This document shows positions 1-5,513 of a stretch of 5,513 bases of DNA, piece after piece. Source of the DNA: Polaribacter sp. (GTDB lineage: Bacteria > Bacteroidota > Bacteroidia > Flavobacteriales > Flavobacteriaceae); contig JANQTK010000117.1 of NCBI GenBank assembly GCA_030731695.1, positions 1-5,513 on the forward strand. The letters run 5' to 3'. The position numbers were made by a program, and so were the translations under genes. Numbering within the stretch: the stretch's first letter is position 1; each line of letters begins with the position of its first letter. A model generated the notes under the pieces. It saw only the letters and a list, made by a program, of their open reading frames with translations. It did not search any database and was not told the DNA's origin.

Positions 1-611
1 ATATCAGTAATATTTACAAAAGTAACTCCATTTGTGTCACAATAATTTTTTGCAAAGTTGTTGTATTTGTCAATTTCTGTTGAAATAGTAGTATTTCCTC
101 TTCCAAAAGGAGTGTAAGCATAATCAGGAATTGAAACTACAATTACATTTTGTTTGTCATTATTGCCTGCTTTGATAGCTGTATTTACCAATTTAGGGAA
201 TTCAGACTCATAAATTGAAAAATCTTTACGTTGGTATTGGTTGTTTACGCCAATTAAAAGCGTTACCAAATCATAATCAGTAGTGAGATTTTCAGCATCA
301 ATTGCAGCAATTAAGTTGGTGGTTGTCCAGCCAGTTCGTGCAATTACTTTCAAATCAATAGTTGTTTCTGAGCTAAATTCTTTTAGTAAACTGTCTTTCA
401 ACTGCTCAGGAAATTTACATTTTTCGCAGACACTTTCTCCAATGGTATAACTATCTCCTAGTGATAGGATTTTTAAGTTTTTCTTAGAATTAGTATCTAC
501 TATTGGTTCATCATCTGGAATTGTTATTTCTTGAGAAGTTTCTTCTTCCAAAGTATTTCCGCAAGCAAAAACAATAAAAACAGCAATAAAAAAAATCCAC
601 CAATACTTCAT
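1..611 (-). CDS. SGNH/GDSL-type hydrolase, putative surface or periplasmic lipoprotein (C-terminus beyond the window)
   Basis: The first 203 codons are present; the stop lies beyond the left edge. The N-terminus is a lipoprotein signal: a hydrophobic stretch (residues 4-15) ending in VFAC, with Cys17 as the likely lipidated residue. An acidic cluster (Glu22-24) follows soon after, resembling the surface-export signals of Bacteroidota lipoproteins (inference). A low-complexity Asp/Glu/Thr/Pro linker reaches about residue 45. SGNH blocks seen: I, LGDSY with nucleophile Ser54; II, RTGW with Gly94; III, GVNNQ with Asn123. Block V (DxxH) would be past the edge, so the full catalytic set cannot be verified. 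The family cleaves ester bonds in lipids, acylated sugars or similar compounds; the substrate here is unknown. The start at 611 is chosen because it gives a complete lipoprotein signal. The gene follows the acyl-CoA dehydrogenase after 16 bp with no terminator, so co-transcription is likely. There is a CxxC (Cys62, Cys65) just after the nucleophile. Confidence 0.88.
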   Translation of the reverse strand, partial: MKYWWIFFIAVFIVFACGNTLEEETSQEITIPDDEPIVDTNSKKNLKILSLGDSYTIGESVCEKCKFPEQLKDSLLKEFSSETTIDLKVIARTGWTTTNLIAAIDAENLTTDYDLVTLLIGVNNQYQRKDFSIYESEFPKLVNTAIKAGNNDKQNVIVVSIPDYAYTPFGRGNTTISTEIDKYNNFAKNYCDTNGVTFVNITD

Positions 612-627
612 CAAAAAAAGAATTTAA

Positions 628-1806
628 TTATTTAAACGCATTCAATCCTGTGATGTCTAATCCTGTAATTAACAAATGAATGTCGTGAGTTCCTTCGTAC
701 GTAATTACACTTTCTAAATTCATAGAATGACGCATGATGGAATATTCTCCAGTAATTCCCATTCCGCCTAAAATCTGTCTTGCTTCCCGTGCAATATTGA
801 TTGCCATGGCCACATTATTTCTTTTTGCCATTGATATTTGAGCTGAGGTTGCTCTGCCTTCATTTCGTAAAACACCCAATCTCCAAGCCAATAATTGCGC
901 TTTGGTGATTTCTGTAATCATTTCTGCCAATTTTTTTTGTTGTAGTTGAAATTGACCAATTGGTTTTCCAAATTGTTCTCGCTCTTTACAATAACGCAAA
1001 GCAGTATCATAACAGTCCATTGCAGCACCAATTGCACCCCAGGAAATTCCAAAACGTGCAGAATCTAAACATTCCAAAGGCGCTCCCAAACCAGATTTGT
1101 TGGGCAATAAATTTTCTTTAGGAACTTTTACATTGTTAAAAATCAATTCGCCAGTTGCTGAAGCGCGCAAAGACCATTTGTTGTGCGTTTCTGGAGTTGA
1201 AAATCCTTCCATTCCACGCTCTACAATCAAACCATGAATCCTACCTTCTTCACTTTTAGCCCAAACAACAGCAACTTGTGCAAAAGGCGCATTCGAAATC
1301 CACATTTTTGCGCCATTCAATAAATAATGATCGCCCATATCTTTGAATTTCGTTTCCATTCCTGCAGGATTTGACCCGTGATTTGGCTCTGTCAAACCAA
1401 AGCAACCCATCCATTCTCCAGAAGCTAATTTGGGTAAATATTTTTTACGTTGTGCTTCATTTCCAAATTTGTAAATTGGATACATTACCAAGGATGATTG
1501 CACAGAAGCAGTAGAACGCACCCCAGAATCGCCACGTTCTATTTCTTGCATGATCAATCCGTAGGCAATTTGGTCTAAACCAGCACCTCCATATTCTTCT
1601 GGGATATAAGGGCCGAAAGCACCAATATCAGCCAAACCCTGAATGATTTGAGTTGGGAATTCTGCTCTTTGAGCATACTCTTCAATGATTGGAGAAACAT
1701 CTCGTTTTACCCAATCACGAGCAGCTTCTCTAACCAATTTATGTTCGTCAGTGAGTAAATCGTCAATGTTATAATAATCAGGAGCTTGAAAGATATCTGG
1801 TTTCAT
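628..1806 (-). CDS. gcdH: Acyl-CoA dehydrogenase, glutaryl-CoA dehydrogenase type (392 aa)
   Basis: This FAD flavoenzyme likely oxidises and decarboxylates glutaryl-CoA to crotonyl-CoA in lysine/tryptophan degradation, in the cytoplasm. Segments I recall from mammalian glutaryl-CoA dehydrogenase are shared: SVQSSLVM (101-108), CFGLTEPN (135-142), SLRASATG (212-219) and TYEGTHDIH (369-377). Glu371 is the expected catalytic base. Glu90 and Arg97 keep the seven-residue spacing of human Glu87/Arg94, residues tied to glutaryl binding and decarboxylation, and Tyr370 precedes the base as in decarboxylating enzymes. The C-terminal helix (about 341-360, with ILGGMGI) is the usual FAD/dimer segment. 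The reading frame stays open upstream to 2094, but those 96 extra codons look nothing like the family and run antisense through rnpA. The start at 1806 (MKPDIFQAPDYY) gives the normal family length. No Shine-Dalgarno is seen; the leader is A-rich, as usual in Bacteroidota. It is probably first in an operon with the lipoprotein gene. A different short-chain acyl-CoA substrate is possible but less likely. Confidence 0.93.
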   Translation of the reverse strand: MKPDIFQAPDYYNIDDLLTDEHKLVREAARDWVKRDVSPIIEEYAQRAEFPTQIIQGLADIGAFGPYIPEEYGGAGLDQIAYGLIMQEIERGDSGVRSTASVQSSLVMYPIYKFGNEAQRKKYLPKLASGEWMGCFGLTEPNHGSNPAGMETKFKDMGDHYLLNGAKMWISNAPFAQVAVVWAKSEEGRIHGLIVERGMEGFSTPETHNKWSLRASATGELIFNNVKVPKENLLPNKSGLGAPLECLDSARFGISWGAIGAAMDCYDTALRYCKEREQFGKPIGQFQLQQKKLAEMITEITKAQLLAWRLGVLRNEGRATSAQISMAKRNNVAMAINIAREARQILGGMGITGEYSIMRHSMNLESVITYEGTHDIHLLITGLDITGLNAFK

Positions 1807-1832
1807 TTGTTGGTTTTTATTCAATTTTACCA

Positions 1833-1840
1833 CAAATTTA
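1833..1840 (-). promoter_or_regulatory. Candidate -7 element for the leftward gcdH-lipoprotein unit
   Basis: Read on the minus strand this is TAAATTTG, an exact match to the Bacteroidota primary-sigma -7 consensus TAnnTTTG. Transcription would begin near 1827, leaving a leader of roughly 20 nt before the start at 1806. I do not find a convincing TTG-type -33 element at the expected 17-23 bp upstream, so this rests on one half-site plus good placement in the divergent intergenic region. Confidence 0.45.
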
Positions 1841-1956
1841 TTGAAAAAATCATAAAAAGAAATGCTTTTTCTAAGAATAAAATAATCGAAATACAACTCA
1901 GCTATCTTTTTTATCTCAATACCACTACAATCCTTTTTTTTTGGCAAAAGTCTGAG

Positions 1957-1964
1957 TAAGTTTG
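1957..1964 (+). promoter_or_regulatory. Candidate -7 element immediately upstream of rnpA
   Basis: TAAGTTTG matches TAnnTTTG exactly and ends five bases before the rnpA ATG. If used, transcription would start at or beside the ATG, giving a leaderless or almost leaderless mRNA. The nearest TTTG upstream (1940-1943, at the end of a nine-T run) is only 13 bp away, shorter than the usual 17-23 bp spacer, so the -33 half is not supported. A weaker alternative is TATCTTTT at 1903-1910, which would give a leader of about 55 nt. Confidence 0.35.
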
Positions 1965-1969
1965 TTGCA

Positions 1970-2359
1970 ATGAAATTGACCTTAGGAAAACAAGAACGAT
2001 TAAAAAGTAGAAAGCTCATTGAAAAGCTTTTTACGGATGGAAAATCTGTCAAAAATTTTCCATTAAGAATGGTTTTTTTACAAGTTCCACACACATCAAC
2101 ATTTCCAATTCAGGCTGCCTTTTCAGTCCCAAAAAGAAATTTTAAAAGAGCTGTGGATAGAAATCGAATTAAAAGATTGTTGCGCGAAACCTATCGTTTG
2201 CAAAAAGAAATAGTATATTCGAAATTAGAAAAACCAACTATTTGTATGATTTCGTATATTGGTAGGGAAGAAATGTCATTTGATGAACTTTTTTCGAAAA
2301 TGACAAATTTGTTACATTTATTGATGAAAGAAACCAACAAAAATGATGAAACAGTTTAA
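1970..2359 (+). CDS. rnpA: Ribonuclease P protein component (129 aa)
   Basis: This is the small basic protein subunit of RNase P. It binds the catalytic RNA (rnpB, not in this window) and helps it recognise and cleave the 5' leader of precursor tRNAs in the cytoplasm. The N-terminus (LGKQERLKSRKLIEKLF) is typical. The FSVPKR segment (51-56) leads into the diagnostic RNR motif, residues 60-73, containing AVDRNRIKRLLRE. Length fits the family. The start at 1970 is the expected one; no Shine-Dalgarno precedes it, and a promoter-like TAAGTTTG lies just upstream. In many other bacteria rnpA follows rpmH (ribosomal protein L34) near the replication origin; here there is no rpmH. The gene instead opens a cluster with an S41 peptidase, which begins inside the rnpA 3' end, implying coupled expression. 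I see nothing missing or broken. Confidence 0.97.
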   Translation: MKLTLGKQERLKSRKLIEKLFTDGKSVKNFPLRMVFLQVPHTSTFPIQAAFSVPKRNFKRAVDRNRIKRLLRETYRLQKEIVYSKLEKPTICMISYIGREEMSFDELFSKMTNLLHLLMKETNKNDETV

Positions 2360-3980
2360 GTTTAAAAACTACTTTTTGATGCTAATTTTGATTGGAACGA
2401 TTTTTCTATCGTTTTCATTCAAATCAAACTTTTTTGAAATTGCCAAACAAATCGAAATTTATAATACCTTGTTTAAAGAATTGAACATGTATTATGTAGA
2501 TGAAATAAATCCTGCAGAATTGACTGAGAAAGCAATTAAAAACACCCTAAATTCTTTAGATCCATACACCAACTTTTACAACGAACAAATGGTTGAAAAC
2601 GCCAAAATTGCAAGAGAAGGAGAATATGGGGGTATTGGGGTGAATGTATTTTACACCAAAGAAGGTATTCATATTAGAGAAATTTACAAAGGTTTTTCAG
2701 CAGACAAAGCAGGTTTAAAACCAGGCGATATTATTGTTTCCGCGAGCAATCAGTCTTTAAAAAACATGAATACTGATCAACAATCAGAGTTTTTAAAAGG
2801 TGTTCCAAATAGTAAAGTATTGGTTGAAATTGAACGTCAAGGAAAAAAATTTCAAAAAGAACTGACTAGAGAAAAAGTAGTCTTAAATCCTGTCCCATTT
2901 TCTGAAATGATTGATGCAGAAACGGGTTATATTGTTTTGACAGAATTCAATGAAAAAGCCTCATTTGAAGTAAAAAAAGCCTTTAAGGAGTTGCAACAAA
3001 AAGGCATGAAAAAGTTGGTTTTTGATTTGCGTTCCAATCCAGGAGGCTCATTGTTAGAAGCCATCAATATCACCAATTTCTTTATTCCTAAAGGAAAAAC
3101 AATCGTTACAACCAAAGCAAAAGTAAAAAGTTTAAGTACTATTTATAGAGCATCTAATGAGCCTTTAGATTTAGAAATTCCGATTGTAGTTTTAATCAAT
3201 AGACGTTCTGCATCTGCCTCAGAAATTGTGAGTGGCGCTTTGCAAGATTATGACAGAGCTGTGATTTTAGGTCAGCGTTCTTTTGGAAAAGGATTGGTAC
3301 AGCGTTATAGAGAGTTGACTTATGGAACACAGTTAAAAGTCACCATATCAAAATATTATACGCCAAGTGGTCGTTGTATTCAAGAGTTGGATTATACAAA
3401 CAGAGACCCAAAAACTGGCGAAGTTCCTAAGTTTTCTGACAAAGGAATTCAGGCTTTTAAAACAGAAAAAGGACGCACAGTATATGATGGTGGTGGTGTA
3501 ATGCCAGACGTGGAAATTGAAACTACTAAAAGATTGCCCATTACAGAAACACTATTGGATTCAAAAGCTATTTTTAACTTCGGAATTGCCTATCTATACA
3601 AAAATCCCACAATAGCATCTCTTGAAAACTTTCGTTTTACAACTGCTGATTTTAAAGAGTTTACCAATTTTTTAGCAACGGATACTACTTTTGTGACCAA
3701 ACAAGAAAAACTATTTCAAGATGCTTTTGAGGCTTCAAAAGATACCGATATCAACAAGGAATATCAAAAAATTAGAGAGAAATTAGTGCAAGATAAAATC
3801 AGTGAAATTGCTAAAAATGAGGATATTATTACAGAAATCATTAAAGAAGAAATCTTAAAAAATTATTTTTATGAAGAAGGATTGTATCAATATCAATTAA
3901 AAAATGATGAAACGATTTTGAAAGCAACTCAGCTTCTAAAAAACAGCAAAAATTACACTCAAATTTTATCTGGCAAATAA
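2343..3980 (+). CDS. S41 family C-terminal-processing (tail-specific-like) serine peptidase with PDZ domain (545 aa)
   Basis: This is a serine protease of the CtpA/Prc family, which clips or degrades envelope proteins from their C-termini. A hydrophobic segment (about residues 10-26) is a signal peptide or uncleaved N-terminal anchor; no lipobox or clear AxA site follows, so an anchored periplasmic enzyme is likely. A helical region with SLDPYTNFY (71-79) leads to a PDZ domain (about 97-165, starting GGIGV and including AGLKPGDII). The catalytic core contains DLRSNPGG (228-235), the nucleophile in SASASE (Ser291) and the general base in FGKGLVQ (Lys316). Ser291 and Lys316 are 25 residues apart, as I recall for E. 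coli Prc Ser430/Lys455, and Gln320 matches Prc Gln459. Residues from about 400 form a charged, probably helical C-terminal extension. The start may be 2343 or the adjacent ATG at 2346; both overlap rnpA (17 or 14 bp), which suggests translational coupling. The natural substrate is unknown. Confidence 0.95.
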   Translation: MMKQFKFKNYFLMLILIGTIFLSFSFKSNFFEIAKQIEIYNTLFKELNMYYVDEINPAELTEKAIKNTLNSLDPYTNFYNEQMVENAKIAREGEYGGIGVNVFYTKEGIHIREIYKGFSADKAGLKPGDIIVSASNQSLKNMNTDQQSEFLKGVPNSKVLVEIERQGKKFQKELTREKVVLNPVPFSEMIDAETGYIVLTEFNEKASFEVKKAFKELQQKGMKKLVFDLRSNPGGSLLEAINITNFFIPKGKTIVTTKAKVKSLSTIYRASNEPLDLEIPIVVLINRRSASASEIVSGALQDYDRAVILGQRSFGKGLVQRYRELTYGTQLKVTISKYYTPSGRCIQELDYTNRDPKTGEVPKFSDKGIQAFKTEKGRTVYDGGGVMPDVEIETTKRLPITETLLDSKAIFNFGIAYLYKNPTIASLENFRFTTADFKEFTNFLATDTTFVTKQEKLFQDAFEASKDTDINKEYQKIREKLVQDKISEIAKNEDIITEIIKEEILKNYFYEEGLYQYQLKNDETILKATQLLKNSKNYTQILSGK

Positions 3981-3983
3981 TTT

Positions 3984-3991
3984 TATCTTTG
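3984..3991 (+). promoter_or_regulatory. Candidate internal promoter -7 element before the DUF6909-like gene
   Basis: TATCTTTG is an exact TAnnTTTG match, and it is followed by C as in many flavobacterial promoters. It lies in the 28-bp gap after the peptidase stop codon. The predicted start site near 3997 would leave a leader of about 12 nt before the ATG at 4009. The -33 side would fall within the last codons of the peptidase gene; only a T run (3964-3967) is seen there, so this half is weak. A 6-bp inverted repeat (GGCAAA 3972-3977, TTTGCC 3988-3993) overlaps the element. Confidence 0.5.
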
Positions 3992-4008
3992 CCCCTCAAA
4001 AAACTAGC

Positions 4009-5513
4009 ATGAAACCAATCAGAAATATAGAACGGACAAGAGCTCAAGAGTCAACGAACGCTATCGAAAAATTGTATATTTCAATGCGTCATTTATTCAC
4101 AAGAGGTTTTTATAAACCTATGGGAATTTCGGGTGAAACCTTGCGAAAATCACTCTTATTGTTACGTCCTGAAATTTATGGTTCTATTGCTGAAGATAGA
4201 ATTGAATTGAATGGATTGGTGTATGTAATTGAACGTTTGCCTGAAGGAATTGAAGAATGTCAATTTATCAATTTAACTACGGATGAAGGTTATAAAAGTT
4301 CTCATTTCAAGGCTATTGTTCCTCCAAAAAGAAGACGAAATTGCTACAGAATAGACAAAGACCAAATGAATATTGAGATTACAAGAGGAAGATCAGAAAT
4401 CTATGATATATTAACTCATTTGACTTTTTTATACATTGAATCTCACAAAATCCAACAAAGAATTTCTATCAATGAAGGGGAAGATTATATCCGAGAATGG
4501 AAATATTTAGAAGAAATTGTTTTGTATCAAAAACCGATTTCTGAAAATGAAAAAGAAGTCTTAATAGTTCATTTAGGAAATATTTTAGGACGCACTTTTG
4601 AGGAAGTTTCTGCGGTTTACAACATTTTTTCAACAGAACAACATCCTCATAAATTTTTTAATTTGATTTATTGGTTAGGAAAATTGGCCATCAATGAAGT
4701 GGAAGAATCCAAAAAACGAACGATTACATTTAGTTCTGTTTTGGTTGAAGAAATTGGACATCACATTTATGGTGAAATTTGGGCAAATGATATTAAGAAA
4801 ATTCTGAAAGAAAATAATTTATTACACAGACCAATTCATATCATCAGTGCAAATATGCATAGTGTCATGAATTCTATATATGCAAAAAATGCGCTTCCTG
4901 AAGAGGCGAAAAAGCATCAAGATTTTGATTTATTTAGACTGCTTAGCACAACAGACAGCAAAGCATTGCAACAAAAAGTAAAAGAATTTGCTACAGAAAA
5001 TGGATTGATTTCTGTAGATGATACTTCAGGAACCAATATTGATGTACAAATTATTGATACCAATAAAATAAACTTTGATGTTTTTTCGTTTGAAAAAAAG
5101 GATTCATTGGATGAGAATCCAGTAATTTTGGTAATGGATTACGCTTTTGGTGAGCAAGCATTTGAAACCATGGACGAATTGCTAAAACCATTGAAAAAAG
5201 ACGGAAAAAAAATACATTTGGATGTGCAATCAATTTCTATTATGGGAAAAGCAGGGATTTTAGAAGGAGGAAAAGGAGATATCATGATTCCAACTTCCCA
5301 TATTTTTGAAGGAACTGCTGATAATTATCCTTTTGATAATGAGCTTTCTAAAGAAGATTTAGAAGGATTTGGAGTAAAAGTTTATGATGGCGCCATGATT
5401 ACTGTGTTAGGAACATCACTCCAAAATAGAGATTTATTAAAATTCTTTCACGATTCTACTTGGAATGTGATTGGATTGGAAATGGAAGGCGCACATTATC
5501 AAAAAGCCATTCA
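4009..5513 (+). CDS. Uncharacterised DUF6909-like protein with a possible nucleoside-phosphorylase-like C-terminal region (truncated by window edge)
   Basis: An uninterrupted frame of 501 codons runs off the right edge, so the C-terminus is unseen. The start at 4009 (MKPIRNIERTRAQES) lies 28 bp after the peptidase stop; no better ATG is found. From memory it resembles a conserved Bacteroidota family of unknown function called DUF6909; the name should be checked. There is no signal peptide or membrane segment, so it is probably cytoplasmic. Residues 1-60 are basic and helical (SMRHLFTRGFYKPMG). A basic patch PPKRRR lies at 105-110. Residues 120-300 look mainly alpha-helical, with a His/Asn-rich stretch HIISANMHSVMN (277-288). 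After a polar linker, residues 370-501 look alpha/beta: VILVMDYAF (372-380), MGKAGILEGGKGDIMIP (412-428) and GLEMEGAHY (489-497). The last two recall the GxxGG...GD-I-IP and EMEGA elements of the purine/uridine phosphorylase and MTA/SAH nucleosidase fold; that link is inference. It may share the rnpA-peptidase transcript and also have its own promoter. Confidence 0.85.
   Translation, partial: MKPIRNIERTRAQESTNAIEKLYISMRHLFTRGFYKPMGISGETLRKSLLLLRPEIYGSIAEDRIELNGLVYVIERLPEGIEECQFINLTTDEGYKSSHFKAIVPPKRRRNCYRIDKDQMNIEITRGRSEIYDILTHLTFLYIESHKIQQRISINEGEDYIREWKYLEEIVLYQKPISENEKEVLIVHLGNILGRTFEEVSAVYNIFSTEQHPHKFFNLIYWLGKLAINEVEESKKRTITFSSVLVEEIGHHIYGEIWANDIKKILKENNLLHRPIHIISANMHSVMNSIYAKNALPEEAKKHQDFDLFRLLSTTDSKALQQKVKEFATENGLISVDDTSGTNIDVQIIDTNKINFDVFSFEKKDSLDENPVILVMDYAFGEQAFETMDELLKPLKKDGKKIHLDVQSISIMGKAGILEGGKGDIMIPTSHIFEGTADNYPFDNELSKEDLEGFGVKVYDGAMITVLGTSLQNRDLLKFFHDSTWNVIGLEMEGAHYQKAI

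Noticed and set aside
612..627. Looked for a terminator or promoter between the acyl-CoA dehydrogenase stop and the lipoprotein start.
   Set aside because: Only 16 AT-rich bases with no inverted repeat and no TAnnTTTG match on the minus strand.
1854..1870. Small inverted repeat AAAAAG/CTTTTT in the divergent intergenic region, considered as a terminator or operator.
   Set aside because: The arms are six bases, almost all A/T, so pairing would be weak and chance occurrence is likely in this AT-rich stretch; it also lies between two divergent starts where no terminator is needed.
1807..2094. The acyl-CoA dehydrogenase frame stays open for 96 further codons, antisense to the start of rnpA.
   Set aside because: The extra residues lack any resemblance to the family's N-terminus, the MKPD start at 1806 gives the normal length, and rnpA is clearly coded on the other strand with a promoter-like element for gcdH at 1833-1840.
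2927..3115. Minus-strand open frame of 62 codons inside the peptidase gene.
   Set aside because: It lies wholly within the conserved S41 core coding sequence; no own start context and no recognisable protein.
3841..4047. Minus-strand open frame of 68 codons across the peptidase end and the next gene's start.
   Set aside because: It is antisense to two supported genes and its Cys/Phe-rich composition looks like reverse-strand noise.
5051..5233. Minus-strand open frame of 60 codons within the DUF6909-like gene.
   Set aside because: It is antisense to a continuous, motif-bearing coding frame and is not recognisable.

Overview
The window looks like a stretch of chromosome from a member of the Bacteroidota, most likely family Flavobacteriaceae. 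The evidence is the AT-rich sequence, the near absence of Shine-Dalgarno motifs before the start codons, several matches to the Bacteroidota -7 promoter element TAnnTTTG, and protein types typical of flavobacteria. I see no mobile element, CRISPR array, tRNA or rRNA, and no sign of recent transfer.

The layout is two divergent transcription units around a 163-bp intergenic region (1807-1969). Leftward (minus strand) runs a glutaryl-CoA dehydrogenase-type acyl-CoA dehydrogenase (628-1806). It is followed after 16 bp by an SGNH/GDSL-hydrolase lipoprotein (start at 611) whose C-terminus is cut off by the left window edge. Rightward (plus strand) runs rnpA, the RNase P protein (1970-2359). It overlaps by up to 17 bp an S41/C-terminal-processing peptidase with a PDZ domain (2343-3980). 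After 28 bp comes a long gene of unknown function (4009 to beyond the right edge) that resembles the Bacteroidota DUF6909-type proteins.

The rightward cluster combines tRNA 5' processing, a cell-envelope protease and an uncharacterised, probably cytoplasmic protein. The leftward pair combines lysine/tryptophan (glutaryl-CoA) catabolism with an exported esterase-like lipoprotein. No single pathway joins the genes, and the window reads mostly as ordinary core genome. The item most worth a second look is the last gene. Its C-terminal part (about residues 370-501) carries motifs reminiscent of the nucleoside phosphorylase/nucleosidase fold, on top of an N-terminal region I cannot assign. Promoter-like elements very close to the starts of rnpA and of this last gene suggest very short or absent 5' leaders.
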